Positions 45,325-55,183 are shown, counted from the first letter of the stretch. The stretch: 64,000 nt of DNA from CAYNST01 sp964546435 (GCA_964546435.1 CAZJKJ010000013.1:1-64000); one strand, 5' to 3'. A program made the numbers and translations. The notes: generated from the sequence alone by a model not told the origin.

Positions 45325-46326
45325 TTAAAGCATTTTCACCGGCCGGGCTGGGTCGATACGGGTGCCGGAGCGTTGATATTGATTCCGTAGCGGACGTCCG
45401 AAGCACTCGCTTTGCAGTTCAAATACATCCCCTTCCTGCGCAACGACACCGTCTCCGAAGCTCAGCGTGCTTGTTCCAAAAAAATGTACATGCACATCAC
45501 CCGGCCGCAAAAAATCATTGTATTTGAAATGGTGATATTCAAGATTCCCGATGCTGTGACTCATGTGATCTTCGCCACTCAGAAAGTCCTTTTCCCACAG
45601 GATGCGGCCGTTTCGAGAAATGCGTGATACCCCGTTGACTGACTGCGGAAGTTCGCCAAGACGGATCTCCGGGCCAAAAGAACAGGGGCGAAGTTTACTG
45701 TGGGCGAGATATAGGTAGTTGATCTTTTCAGTCTTATGGTCGGAATACTCATTACCCAGCGCGAATCCTACGCGATAAGGGTGACCGTCCTGGCCTACCA
45801 GATAGATCCCGACAATCTCTGCTTCATCACCGAGATCCAGCGCGAAATCCGGAGAGGCGACCGGGTGACCCGGCGCCACGACTATGCTGCCGTCGCCTTT
45901 GTAAAACCATTCCGGCTGCGCGCCCGCCTCTCCTGCTTGAGGCTTGCCGCCTTCCACACCCATCTGAAACATACGCATGGAATCGGTCACCTCATGCTGC
46001 GCGTTTTGCATCTTCGCATGCATTGCCGCACGGGTATCCGCACTGCCCAGATGAGTCAGTCCGGTCCCGCTGACGAGCAGGTGCGCGGGGTCCGGGTGAA
46101 AAATTGGTGGTAAGAGGCGATTTTCCTGAATTAATGCTTCATAATCGAGCACCTTCCCAGTACCCTTCTCCGCCACCAGTTCCGCAAGTTTTCTTTGCTT
46201 TTGTATGGCGTCGGAGGCCAGGGCATAAATCGTGTCGAATCCGGAGAGGATTTCGATCTGGTCAAGGGATATAACTCGACCAATACGACATTCGCCCCGG
46301 TCGTTGAGGAACTGGATCAGATTCAT
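45325..46326 (-). CDS. FAH-fold protein, AraD1/XylX-type keto-deoxy-pentonate dehydratase candidate
   Basis: A 333-residue fumarylacetoacetate hydrolase-fold protein resembling AraD1/GguC and the Caulobacter XylX group. The C-terminal metal-site region is visible (GDEAEIVGIYLVGQDGHPYRVGFALGNEYSDHKTEKINYLYLAHSKLRPCSFGPEI). In this context it should dehydrate L-2-keto-3-deoxyarabonate to 2-ketoglutarate semialdehyde, the step not supplied by the other genes. It is divergent from the IlvD/Edd dehydratase across a palindromic operator. Confidence 0.78.
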   Translation of the reverse strand: MNLIQFLNDRGECRIGRVISLDQIEILSGFDTIYALASDAIQKQRKLAELVAEKGTGKVLDYEALIQENRLLPPIFHPDPAHLLVSGTGLTHLGSADTRAAMHAKMQNAQHEVTDSMRMFQMGVEGGKPQAGEAGAQPEWFYKGDGSIVVAPGHPVASPDFALDLGDEAEIVGIYLVGQDGHPYRVGFALGNEYSDHKTEKINYLYLAHSKLRPCSFGPEIRLGELPQSVNGVSRISRNGRILWEKDFLSGEDHMSHSIGNLEYHHFKYNDFLRPGDVHVHFFGTSTLSFGDGVVAQEGDVFELQSECFGRPLRNQYQRSGTRIDPARPVKML

Positions 46327-46447
46327 AGGTTTTACTCAGCAATATGTCGCCCGAACACCGCATGCCTCATGAACAAGTGGCGACGATGGAGGGTCTGGTA
46401 GCCGCCGATGCTGCAAGATGTTTGCACTTGATGGCTGTTTTCATTTA

Positions 46448-46467
46448 GTTATATCATATGATGTAAC
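46448..46467. promoter_or_regulatory. palindromic operator of the pentose genes
   Basis: GTTATATCATATGATGTAAC is a 20-bp palindrome (18 of 20 positions symmetric). It lies between the divergent FAH and dehydratase genes and overlaps a likely -10 region (TTGATG, 17 bp, ATATCA) for the rightward operon. The length and AT-rich core suit a FadR-type GntR dimer such as the one encoded at 42313-43041. Confidence 0.65.
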
Positions 46468-46555
46468 TGTCGTCACGGGTTTGGTTGCGTACCTTGATTG
46501 CTTTCCCTGGTCGAGTCGCAATGAGATGCCCGAAGTGAAAGGCTAAAATTTAAAA

Positions 46556-48289
46556 ATGAGCAAAATTAAACCGCCTCTGCGCTCTACCCAGTGGTTTGGA
46601 ACGAATGATAAAAACGGGTTCATGTATCGCAGCTGGATGAAAAATCAGGGCTTTCCTGATCACCAGTTTCAGGGCAAACCCGTCATTGGTATATGCAATA
46701 CCTGGTCAGAACTTACCCCTTGTAATGCACATTTACGCCAGATCGCCGATCGCGTCAAGCAGGGCATTTACGAAGCCGGCGGACTGCCTGTGGAGTTTCC
46801 GGTATTTTCCGGTGGCGAATCCAATCTCCGCCCTACCGCCATGCTTACCCGCAACCTGGCGTCCATGGACGTTGAAGAAGCTATTCGGGGTAACCCTATT
46901 GACGGGGTAGTACTGCTGGTTGGTTGTGACAAAACAACCCCCGCTCTGTTGATGGGTGCGGCGAGCTGTGACATTCCTGCAATAGTCGTCTCCGGTGGCC
47001 CCATGCTCAATGGCAAGCATCTGGGCAAGGACGTCGGTTCAGGCACCCTCGTGTGGCAGATGCACGAGAAATTTAAAGCTGGCGAAATCAGCATGGTCGA
47101 GTTTCTCAGCGCCGAGGGCAGCATGTCCCGCTCGGCCGGTAGCTGCAATACCATGGGCACCGCGTCAACAATGGCCTGCATGGCAGAATCCCTGGGTACG
47201 TCTTTGCCCCACAACGCTGCAATTCCCGCCGTGGACTCACGCCGTTATGTGCTTGCGCATCTGTCTGGTATGCGCATTGTCGAAATGGTGGAAGAGGATC
47301 TGCGTCTGAGCAAAATTCTGACCCGTGATGCCTTTATCAATGCAATTCGAACGAATGCTGCCATTGGCGGCTCCACTAACGCGGTTATTCATTTGAAGGC
47401 CATTGCGCAGCGCATCTGCGTAGATCTGAATCTGGATGACTGGCAAACCTACGGACGCGACGTTCCGACTTTGGTCAACTTGCAGCCTTCTGGCCACTAC
47501 TTGATGGAGGACTTCTACTACGCTGGTGGTCTTCCGGCAGTCTTGCGCAAGCTGGGCGAGAACGGCCTGCTTAATAATGATGCCATGACGGCCAATGGCA
47601 AAAGTATCTGGGAAAACGTACAGGACGCGCCCTGTTATAACGAGGACGTCATTCGGGTCGTCGACAATCCACTGGTAGCCAATGGCGGCATACGCGTTCT
47701 GCGGGGCAACCTTGCGCCTCGGGGTGCAGTTCTCAAAGCGTCGGCGGCAAGTCCGGCATTGATGAAGCATCGCGGCAAGGCGGTTGTATTCAAGACTTTT
47801 GATGATTACAAAGCTCGCATCAATGACGAAGATCTGGACATTGATGAGAATAGCGTAATGGTTCTGAAAAACTGCGGCCCTAAAGGATATCCGGGCATGG
47901 CAGAAGTCGGCAATATGGGGCTTCCCCCGAAAGTATTGCGCAAAGGCATCACCGACATGGTGCGCATTTCCGACGCTCGCATGAGCGGTACGGCATTCGG
48001 AACAGTGGTGCTTCACGTTGCTCCGGAGGCTATGGAACTCGGGCCGCTGGCTGCGGTTGAAGACGGTGATATGATTTTCCTTGATGCAGAAAATGGTCTG
48101 CTGCAGCTTGAAGTAAGCGATGAAGAAATTGCCCGAAGGCTTGAAGTGCTCAAGCGAGATCAGGTGATCGCCCGAACCGGTGGTTACCTGGAGCTGTACA
48201 GGGACCACGTCCTGCAGGCCGATGAAGGATGCGATTTTGATTTTCTGGTCGGCTGCCGTGGTGCAGATGTGCCGGCACACTCCCACTGA
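46556..48289 (+). CDS. L-arabinonate dehydratase (IlvD/Edd family)
   Basis: A 577-residue IlvD/Edd dehydratase, converting L-arabinonate to L-2-keto-3-deoxyarabonate with an Fe-S cluster. Signatures are KPVIGICNTWSELTPCNAH, VLLVGCDKTTPALLMGAAS, SAGSCNTMGTASTMACMAESLG and a C-terminal RMSGTAFGTVVLHVAPE. The pattern RSWMKNQG...ICNTWSELTPCNAH fits the arabinonate rather than the xylonate subgroup. It is the first gene of the rightward operon; AAAGG precedes ATG 46556 at a long spacing. Confidence 0.9.
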   Translation: MSKIKPPLRSTQWFGTNDKNGFMYRSWMKNQGFPDHQFQGKPVIGICNTWSELTPCNAHLRQIADRVKQGIYEAGGLPVEFPVFSGGESNLRPTAMLTRNLASMDVEEAIRGNPIDGVVLLVGCDKTTPALLMGAASCDIPAIVVSGGPMLNGKHLGKDVGSGTLVWQMHEKFKAGEISMVEFLSAEGSMSRSAGSCNTMGTASTMACMAESLGTSLPHNAAIPAVDSRRYVLAHLSGMRIVEMVEEDLRLSKILTRDAFINAIRTNAAIGGSTNAVIHLKAIAQRICVDLNLDDWQTYGRDVPTLVNLQPSGHYLMEDFYYAGGLPAVLRKLGENGLLNNDAMTANGKSIWENVQDAPCYNEDVIRVVDNPLVANGGIRVLRGNLAPRGAVLKASAASPALMKHRGKAVVFKTFDDYKARINDEDLDIDENSVMVLKNCGPKGYPGMAEVGNMGLPPKVLRKGITDMVRISDARMSGTAFGTVVLHVAPEAMELGPLAAVEDGDMIFLDAENGLLQLEVSDEEIARRLEVLKRDQVIARTGGYLELYRDHVLQADEGCDFDFLVGCRGADVPAHSH

Positions 48290-48312
48290 TCAGGCTGGCG
48301 AAAAAAAATCCT

Positions 48313-49083
48313 ATGCACCTGTCTAATCACTATCCCAGTCTCGCTGGAAAAGTCGTATTCATAACCGGTGGCGCAACCGGTATCGGTGCCAATCTGGTGG
48401 AAGCCTTCTGTCGTCAGAAAGCCCAGGTTGCCTTCGTTGATATCCAGGACGAACCGGCTGAGCAGCTGGTTGCGCAAATGGCGGGGATTGAAGACGCGAC
48501 CGTACCCCGCTATTTTCGGTGCGATCTTCTGGAAACGGACAGTCTTCGTGCGGTTATCAGCAAGGTCAGCAATGAAATCGGTCCGGTTAAAGTTCTCGTC
48601 AACAATGCCGCGAACGATACCCGGCACGACTTTCGGACTGTCACTGAAGAGTACTGGAATCAACGCATCAATCTGAATTTACGGCACAGTTTCTTCGCCA
48701 TTCAGGCGGTTTATGAAGATATGAAAGCACAAGGTGGTGGTTCAATCATCAATCTTGGCTCCATGAGCTGGTATGAATGTCAGGGGAACATGACAGGCTA
48801 TACGACGTCCAAAGCAGGCCTGGAAGGTATGACGCGAGGATTGGCTCGCGATCTGGGTGCGGACAATATTCGAATCAACACCCTCGTACCGGGCTGGGTA
48901 ATGACCGAGCGGCAATTGCGCGACTGGGTGGATGACAATACCGCTGAAGAAATTAATCGTAGCCAGTGTTTGAAAAGTCGTTTAATGCCCGATGATATCA
49001 GCGCGATGGCGCTATTTTTGGCTTCTGACGACAGCAAGATGTGCACTGCGCAAAAATTTATCGTTGATGGAGGATGGATTTAA
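48313..49083 (+). CDS. SDR-family sugar dehydrogenase (L-arabinose 1-dehydrogenase candidate)
   Basis: A 256-residue short-chain dehydrogenase: NAD(P) site TGGATGIGA, VLVNNAANDTRH, Ser of GSMSWYECQG and YTTSK as the active Tyr/Lys. Position in the pathway suggests oxidation of L-arabinose (or a similar aldose) at C1 to the lactone. Sugar specificity cannot be read from sequence. It starts 23 bp after the dehydratase stop and ends just before the semialdehyde dehydrogenase. Confidence 0.85.
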   Translation: MHLSNHYPSLAGKVVFITGGATGIGANLVEAFCRQKAQVAFVDIQDEPAEQLVAQMAGIEDATVPRYFRCDLLETDSLRAVISKVSNEIGPVKVLVNNAANDTRHDFRTVTEEYWNQRINLNLRHSFFAIQAVYEDMKAQGGGSIINLGSMSWYECQGNMTGYTTSKAGLEGMTRGLARDLGADNIRINTLVPGWVMTERQLRDWVDDNTAEEINRSQCLKSRLMPDDISAMALFLASDDSKMCTAQKFIVDGGWI

Positions 49084-49085
49084 AC

Positions 49086-50678
49086 ATGGCAATTACAGGC
49101 AAATTGTTTATTGCGGGTTCGTGGGTTGATGGCGAAGCTGGCAGCTACCGTGCAATCAATCCCGCCACGGGCAAGGCCATAGAGCCGTCCATGTCAAAGG
49201 CCTCCGCAGAACAAGTCTCCGCCGCTTTGGCAGCCGCTGAAGCCGCCGCGCCAGTATTTCGCCACGCAAGTCTGGCGAAACGCGCCGAATTTTTGCGTGC
49301 ATGTGCCGATGAAATCATGGCGCTCGGAGACGAACTTATAGAGCGGGTCACGCTGGAAACAGGTTACCCGGCTGCGAGAGGCGAGAACGAAAGAGGACGC
49401 ACCTGTAACCAGTTGCGACTTTTCGCCGACACGATTGAAAAAGGTGATTATCTGGATGCACGTATTGATCAGGCGCTGCCCGATCGAAAGCCTTTGCCGC
49501 GTCCGGATATCCGTCATCTGAATCAGGCCATAGGTCCTGTGGTGGTTTTCGGGGCCAGCAATTTCCCACTGGCCTTTTCCGTGGCCGGCGGCGATACCGC
49601 CAGTGCATTTGCTGCGGGCTGCCCGGTTTTGGTTAAAGGTCACTCTTCCCACCCCGGCACCAGTGAACTGGTTGCAAGTGCACTAGCAAGAGCCGTTGAA
49701 AAATGCGGGCTGCCGGGCGGGGTTTTCTCTTTGCTGATGGGCTCTGGGGAAGACGTTGGCGCCGCATTGGTGAAAGCACCGGCGGTGAAAGCAGTCGGTT
49801 TTACCGGATCTTACAATGGTGGCATGGCACTGGTTAAGCTCGCCAACGCCCGCCCCGAACCCATTCCTGTATTTGCAGAAATGGGCAGCATTAATCCGGT
49901 TGTGCTGCTGCCAAATGCACTCAAGAAAAATGCGGTCAGTATCGCCCAGGGATTTGTCGGCTCGATAACCCTCGGGATCGGTCAATTCTGCGTTAAACCA
50001 GGTCTCGTCATTGCCGTTGAAGGCGAAGGTTTGAACCAGTTCATTAGTGAAACTGCCGCCCTCCTGTCAGAAGTACCGGCAGGTGTAATGTTGAATGAAC
50101 GGATCCACGGTGCCTACGGTGAGGGCATCAAACTGTTCGGTCAACATGACGGTATTGAACTGATTTGTGCAGGCGCAAGTAGCGAAGGCAAAGAAGGCTT
50201 TTGCGCCCAGGCTTCATTGCTGAGCACGACTGCCGACTACTTTTTGCAGAATCCCGGCATTCACGAAGAAGTTTTCGGGCCTGCGTCACTGATCATCCGT
50301 TGCCGGAGCCACAATGACGTTGTGGCGGTGGTTTCCGCACTCAAAGGTCAGCTTACTGCAACCATACATTGCGACGAGGGAGAACTGGCGGACTACGCGG
50401 ACCTTGTCGACCTTCTGACACTGAAAGTTGGTCGCATTGTGGTTAACGGATTCCCGACGGGAGTCGAAGTATGCCACGCCATGGTACACGGTGGCCCCTT
50501 CCCTGCCTCGACAGACGGACGGTTTACCTCGGTTGGAACCAATGCGATCAATCGATTTGTGCGGCCCGTGTGTTATCAAAATTTCCCGGAAGCGCTGCTG
50601 CCCCCGCCCCTGCAAGATGCCAATCCGTGCGGAATTACCCGGTTGATCAACGGAGAAAAAACCAGCGGTACTTTATGA
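49086..50678 (+). CDS. 2-ketoglutarate semialdehyde dehydrogenase
   Basis: A 530-residue aldehyde dehydrogenase of the NADP+-type ketoglutarate-semialdehyde group. Landmarks: VFGASNFPLAFSVAGGDTASAFAAGCPVLVKGHSSHPGTS, GFTGSYNGG, FAEMGSINPVVLLP (catalytic Glu) and LGIGQFCVKPG (catalytic Cys). It finishes the pathway, giving 2-oxoglutarate. ATG 49086 uses the GGAGG at 49069-49073; only 2 bp separate it from the preceding stop. Confidence 0.92.
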   Translation: MAITGKLFIAGSWVDGEAGSYRAINPATGKAIEPSMSKASAEQVSAALAAAEAAAPVFRHASLAKRAEFLRACADEIMALGDELIERVTLETGYPAARGENERGRTCNQLRLFADTIEKGDYLDARIDQALPDRKPLPRPDIRHLNQAIGPVVVFGASNFPLAFSVAGGDTASAFAAGCPVLVKGHSSHPGTSELVASALARAVEKCGLPGGVFSLLMGSGEDVGAALVKAPAVKAVGFTGSYNGGMALVKLANARPEPIPVFAEMGSINPVVLLPNALKKNAVSIAQGFVGSITLGIGQFCVKPGLVIAVEGEGLNQFISETAALLSEVPAGVMLNERIHGAYGEGIKLFGQHDGIELICAGASSEGKEGFCAQASLLSTTADYFLQNPGIHEEVFGPASLIIRCRSHNDVVAVVSALKGQLTATIHCDEGELADYADLVDLLTLKVGRIVVNGFPTGVEVCHAMVHGGPFPASTDGRFTSVGTNAINRFVRPVCYQNFPEALLPPPLQDANPCGITRLINGEKTSGTL

Positions 50679-50701
50679 GCTCTAGCTTCAGGAATAATAC
50701 G

Positions 50702-51673
50702 ATGAGAATAATAACCACCCTGTGTTTACTGCTTTTAGTGACTGCGTGCAGCGATAAAGATAATGAGTCCAGTCGTGACAAAGCGGCTAATACGCCATTG
50801 ACCATTGGCTTTTCGCAAGTAGGTTCGGAGAGTAGCTGGCGTACCAGTTTTTCTGAATCGGTGAAAGCCGAAGCTGAGCGGCGTGGAATTGATCTGAAGT
50901 TCTCTGATGCGCAACAGAAGCAGGAAAACCAGATCAAAGCAATCCGCAGTTTCGTCGCCCAGGGCGTGGACGGAATTGTCGTCGCGCCAGTGGTAGAGAC
51001 AGGCTGGAAGCCGGTGCTCACAGAGGTCAAGCGTGCGGGTATTCCGGTTGTTATCGTCGACCGCAATATGGCGCTGGACGATGACTCCCTGTATTTGACC
51101 CGAATCGCTTCAGACTTTGTCGAAGAAGGTCGGAAAGCGGCACAGTGGCTCATGGAAGAGACCAAGGGAACGTGTGACATCGTCGAATTGCAGGGGACGG
51201 TGGGTGCAACTGCCGCAATCGATCGCATGCGCGGATTCAAGGAAGTAATCGAGAAGCATCCGGAAGCGAAAATTATCCGGTCGCAAACCGCCGAGTTTAC
51301 CCGCAGCAAGGGAAAAGAAGTCATGGAGACCTTTCTCAAAGCTGAAGACAGTGGCGAGATCTGCGCTGTCTGGGCACATAATGACGAAATGGCAATTGGT
51401 GCTGCACTGGCAATTAAAGAAGCCGGAATCGATCCCGGCGACGATATCCTCATTGTCTCCGTTGACGCCGTGCCTGATATCTTCAAATCGATGGCCGATG
51501 GCGATACCAACGCAACCGTTGAGCTGAGTCCACACATGGGCGGGCCTGCGTTTGATGCAATCGAAGCACATTTGCGCGGTGAAACCGATATTCCCAAAAA
51601 TATCACCATCACAGGCGATCTGTACACGCAAGAGACCGCGGCTGACGAATATCAAAAGCGCGTAAAAAAATAA
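50702..51673 (+). CDS. ytfQ: sugar ABC transporter substrate-binding lipoprotein (YtfQ-like)
   Basis: A 323-residue periplasmic binding protein of the ribose/galactofuranose type. The signal has lipobox VTAC (about residue 14), so it is lipid-anchored rather than free as in E. coli. Family blocks: IGFSQVGSESSWRTSF, QENQIKAIRSFVAQGVDGIVVAPVVETGW, GIPVVIVDRNM, CDIVELQGTVGATAAIDR, CAVWAHNDEMAIGAALAIKEAG. ATG 50702 has CAGGAA upstream; ATG 50675 is also in frame, overlapping the previous stop. Confidence 0.9.
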   Translation: MRIITTLCLLLLVTACSDKDNESSRDKAANTPLTIGFSQVGSESSWRTSFSESVKAEAERRGIDLKFSDAQQKQENQIKAIRSFVAQGVDGIVVAPVVETGWKPVLTEVKRAGIPVVIVDRNMALDDDSLYLTRIASDFVEEGRKAAQWLMEETKGTCDIVELQGTVGATAAIDRMRGFKEVIEKHPEAKIIRSQTAEFTRSKGKEVMETFLKAEDSGEICAVWAHNDEMAIGAALAIKEAGIDPGDDILIVSVDAVPDIFKSMADGDTNATVELSPHMGGPAFDAIEAHLRGETDIPKNITITGDLYTQETAADEYQKRVKK

Positions 51674-51693
51674 TTTAACCAGTGCCGTCTTCC

Positions 51694-53193
51694 ATGCAAC
51701 CAGTTCTTCAGCTCAAGAGTATCTGCAAGCGGTTTCCCGGTGTCATTGCACTAGAGAACGTGGATTTCGAGGTTGCACCGGGCGAAATTCACGCGCTTCT
51801 CGGCGAGAACGGTGCGGGAAAATCTACACTGATCAAAGTGATGACGGGCGCATATCCGATGGATGGCGGCACTATCAGTCTCGCGGGTGAGCAGGTGGCG
51901 CCTCGCGACCCTGCGCACGCACAAAAGATTGGAATCAGTCCGGTTTACCAGGAAGTGAATCTGCTGCCCAACCTGAGTGTGGCCCACAATCTGTTTCTGG
52001 GACGCGAACCTCGTCGTTTTGGATTTATTCAGTGGCGCGAGATCTATCGTCGCGCTGAAGAAGTACTTCAGAAATACAGCTTGAAAATTGACGTGCGGCG
52101 TTCACTGTCAAGCTATTCCATCGCCGTGCAGCAATTGATTGCTATTGCGCGAGGAGTCGACAGCTCAGCAAAACTGCTGATTCTGGATGAGCCCACTGCG
52201 AGCCTGGATGCCAGCGAAGTCGCTGTACTTTTCAACATCCTTCGGGAATTGAAGGGCAAGGGTATTTCTGTCATTTTCGTCACTCACTTTCTGGATCAGG
52301 TTTATGCCATTTGCGATCGAATTACCGTTCTGCGAAACGGCGAGCGGGTTGGCACATTCGATGCGCAATCGCTGCCGCGGACACAGCTAATCGCTCATAT
52401 GCTGGGTCGGGAGTTGCAGGAGATGGAATCCAAAAAGCCGTGTACCCCAATACATAGCACAGGCATCCCCGTCCTTAAGGTAGATAATCTCGCGGCGCGC
52501 AACGGAATTCGGAATATCTCTTTTACAGTGGCCGAAGGTGAAGCAATCGGACTTGCCGGCTTATTGGGTTCGGGTCGGACAGAGATTTGTCAGACGCTTT
52601 TCGGGCTGGTCGAGAAGACTAACGGCAGCGCATGTATTCATGGTGAAGAGAAAGTTTTCCGCAAGCCTGCGGATGCGATAAAGGCCGGTTTGGCTTTGTG
52701 CCCGGAAGATCGGAAAATTGAAGGCATTATCGGTCCGCTAAGCATTCGAGAGAATGTGGTTCTGGCATTACAGGCCCGCCGTGGCTGGTGGCGCCCCATA
52801 CCCTTGGCGGAACAGAAGCAATTGGCGCAAAAAGCCATCAGCGACCTGCGCATCGCCTGCCCTCACGCGGAAAAGCCCATCGGTGAATTGAGCGGTGGAA
52901 ACCAGCAAAAGGTAATACTGGCCCGCTGGCTGTGCACACAACCCAAAATTCTGATACTCGATGAACCGACGCGGGGAATCGATATTGGCGCTCACGCCGA
53001 AATCATCAAATTGATCCGAAAACTCTGCAGTCAGGGCATGACGCTGGTTGTCGCGTCTTCGGAGATTGAAGAACTGGTTGCATTTGTCGACAAGGTTCTG
53101 GTGATGCGGGACAGGGTACAGGTAGCGAGTCTCACCGGTGACGACATTTCTGAAGAATCCATCGTCGCCGCCATCGCGGAGTCAACGCATTGA
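51694..53193 (+). CDS. ytfR: sugar ABC transporter ATP-binding protein (YtfR-like)
   Basis: A 499-residue tandem-domain ATPase. First domain: GENGAGKST Walker A, SIAVQQLIAIARGVD signature, LLILDEPTASLD Walker B. Second domain: GLLGSGRTE degenerate Walker A, LSGGNQQKVILARWL signature, LILDEPTRGIDIG. This duplicated form drives the YtfT/YjfF permease pair. ATG 51694; a GTG at 51682 is an alternative. It follows the binding-protein gene by 20 bp. Confidence 0.95.
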   Translation: MQPVLQLKSICKRFPGVIALENVDFEVAPGEIHALLGENGAGKSTLIKVMTGAYPMDGGTISLAGEQVAPRDPAHAQKIGISPVYQEVNLLPNLSVAHNLFLGREPRRFGFIQWREIYRRAEEVLQKYSLKIDVRRSLSSYSIAVQQLIAIARGVDSSAKLLILDEPTASLDASEVAVLFNILRELKGKGISVIFVTHFLDQVYAICDRITVLRNGERVGTFDAQSLPRTQLIAHMLGRELQEMESKKPCTPIHSTGIPVLKVDNLAARNGIRNISFTVAEGEAIGLAGLLGSGRTEICQTLFGLVEKTNGSACIHGEEKVFRKPADAIKAGLALCPEDRKIEGIIGPLSIRENVVLALQARRGWWRPIPLAEQKQLAQKAISDLRIACPHAEKPIGELSGGNQQKVILARWLCTQPKILILDEPTRGIDIGAHAEIIKLIRKLCSQGMTLVVASSEIEELVAFVDKVLVMRDRVQVASLTGDDISEESIVAAIAESTH

Positions 53194-54215
53194 AATTCGA
53201 AACATTGACCGGTAATCGATTCTTCTGGCCAGTTGCGGCATTGCTATTGATTCTGCTGACCAACTTGATAGTCAGTCCCGAGTTTTTCCATCTCGAAATT
53301 AAAGATGGCCGACTTTACGGCAGTCTGATCGATATACTTAACCGGAGCGCGCCGGTGGCGCTGCTGGCTCTCGGTATGTCACTCGTCATTGCTACCGGTG
53401 GGATCGACCTGAGCGTGGGTGCAGTGATCGCCATCAGCGGTGCCATCTGCGCCAATCTGCTCAACAGTTCCTACGACGCATTGCTGGTTGTGATGGCTCT
53501 AGGTCTTGTGAGCGGGATCGTAGCCGGTCTGGTCAATGGCAGCCTGGTCAGTTTTTTCGGCATCCAACCAATTGTCGCGACCCTGATATTGATGGTTGCA
53601 GGGCGTGGAATTGCGCAGCTGATTAACGACGGCCAGATCGTTACATTCCAGAATGCCTCGTTTGCCTCAATCGGTGTGGGCAGCTTTGCGGGCTTGCCAA
53701 CTCCGGTGGTCATTCTTCTCGTCACGCTCGTCGTCTTGCATCTGCTCGTGCGCAAAACAGCATTGGGTCTGTTTATCGAAGCGTCCGGTTGTAACCCTAC
53801 CGCAAGCCACTACGCCGGGGTCAATGTCAGAGCAGTCAGGTTAACGGTTTACTGCATTTCCGGCTTTTGTGCAGCATTGGCAGGCATGATCATCACGGCT
53901 GACATTCAGGGGGCAGATGCAAACAACGCGGGACTGTGGCTGGAACTGGACGCTATTCTGGCGGTGGTTATCGGCGGCTCTTCCCTGGCGGGCGGACGGT
54001 TTTCCCTGCCTCTCGCCGTAATTGGTGTATTGATCATCCAGACGCTGAGTACCACCATCATTATGAGCGGAATTCAGCCTCAATATAATTTGCTGATCAA
54101 ATCGTTGGTGATTATCGCTGCTTTGTTGATGCAGTCATCCATATTCAAGCAACAGATCAGTCAATGGTTGCCAAAACAGCGTAACAAAGCGCCAGCAAGG
54201 GAAGTCTCACCGTGA
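53190..54215 (+). CDS. ytfT: sugar ABC transporter permease (YtfT-like)
   Basis: A 341-residue inner-membrane permease very similar in pattern to E. coli YtfT: GSLIDILNRSAPVALLALGMSLVIATGGIDLSVGAV and DIQGADANNAGLWLELDAILAVVIGGSSLAGGRF. About ten membrane segments. A TTG start overlaps the stop of the ATPase gene (TTGA), so coupling is tight. It pairs with the next gene to form the channel. Confidence 0.93.
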   Translation: MKFETLTGNRFFWPVAALLLILLTNLIVSPEFFHLEIKDGRLYGSLIDILNRSAPVALLALGMSLVIATGGIDLSVGAVIAISGAICANLLNSSYDALLVVMALGLVSGIVAGLVNGSLVSFFGIQPIVATLILMVAGRGIAQLINDGQIVTFQNASFASIGVGSFAGLPTPVVILLVTLVVLHLLVRKTALGLFIEASGCNPTASHYAGVNVRAVRLTVYCISGFCAALAGMIITADIQGADANNAGLWLELDAILAVVIGGSSLAGGRFSLPLAVIGVLIIQTLSTTIIMSGIQPQYNLLIKSLVIIAALLMQSSIFKQQISQWLPKQRNKAPAREVSP

Positions 54216-55183
54216 ACTCGCGTCATCTTCCGGTTTTTGTAACGGTATTTTTATTTGCAATTCTGTTTCTGGTCGGCGCCATACAGTTTCCCGGCTTCGG
54301 CAGCAGTCGCGTTGTATTCAATCTTCTGACCGACAATGCCTTTCTGGCGATCACCGCGATCGGCATGACCTTCGTGATATTGTCCGGCGGAATCGACCTG
54401 AGCGTGGGCGCAGTTATCGCGTTGAGCGGTGTGGTCTGCGCAGTGCTCATTGAAAAGGCGGGCTGGCATCCACTCGCCGCCATTCCGACAGTGATTATTC
54501 TCGGAGCGCTGCTGGGAACGTGCATGGGAATGCTTATCCATGTGTACAACATGCAACCTTTCATAGTCACTCTTGCAGGTATGTTCTTTGCGCGCGGTCT
54601 GGCGACCATTATCAGCGAACAGTCCATTCCGATTGAACACAGCTTTTACGACGCTGTTAATAATTTCGGGTTTATGCTTCCGGGTGGTGCCTGGTTTGGC
54701 AGCGCAATTATCGTGTTGCTGGTAGTGCTTGCGCTGAGTCTCTGGCTTGCACACTTCACCAGAACCGGTGGTTATATTTATGCACTGGGTGGCAACGCGC
54801 ATTCGGCGGCTTTGCTGGGCGTACCTGTAGGGAAGACCACCGTCATTATCTATACCCTTAGCAGCTCATTGGCCGCGCTGGCCGGGGTCACCTACTCTTT
54901 CTATACGTCGTCTGGCTACGCCTTGGCCGGAGTCGGTCTGGAACTTGATGCGATTGCCGCGGTGGTAATTGGTGGAACTTTGCTTACTGGCGGAATGGGA
55001 TATGTACACGGAACTGTCCTGGGCGTTCTGATCATGGGGTTGATCCAGACCTGGATTTCATTTCACGGCAACCTCAACAGTTGGTGGACAAAGATAGTCA
55101 TCGGGTCTCTGGTGCTGGTTTTCATCGCCTTTCAGCGCTGGCTCGCTGTTCATTTACTCTCGAAACAGCAAGCGGCAGCTTGA
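54212..55183 (+). CDS. yjfF: sugar ABC transporter permease (YjfF-like)
   Basis: A 323-residue permease matching E. coli YjfF in pattern: ITAIGMTFVILSGGIDLSVGAVIALSGVV, FARGLATIISEQSIPI, YALGGNAHSAALLGVPVGKT and GVGLELDAIAAVVIGGTLLTGG. The start GTG overlaps the ytfT stop, with AAGGGAAG upstream. The four-gene importer could carry galactofuranose in E. coli; here L-arabinose (furanose form) is the expected substrate given the neighbouring pathway. Confidence 0.93.
   Translation: MNSRHLPVFVTVFLFAILFLVGAIQFPGFGSSRVVFNLLTDNAFLAITAIGMTFVILSGGIDLSVGAVIALSGVVCAVLIEKAGWHPLAAIPTVIILGALLGTCMGMLIHVYNMQPFIVTLAGMFFARGLATIISEQSIPIEHSFYDAVNNFGFMLPGGAWFGSAIIVLLVVLALSLWLAHFTRTGGYIYALGGNAHSAALLGVPVGKTTVIIYTLSSSLAALAGVTYSFYTSSGYALAGVGLELDAIAAVVIGGTLLTGGMGYVHGTVLGVLIMGLIQTWISFHGNLNSWWTKIVIGSLVLVFIAFQRWLAVHLLSKQQAAA

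Noticed and set aside
47237..48286. 349-codon minus-strand frame opposite the IlvD/Edd dehydratase
   Set aside because: Shadow of a well-supported gene, with low-complexity, non-protein-like composition.
50647..51627. 326-codon minus-strand frame opposite the YtfQ-like gene
   Set aside because: Very Ser/Ile-rich antisense product; the plus-strand gene is clearly real.
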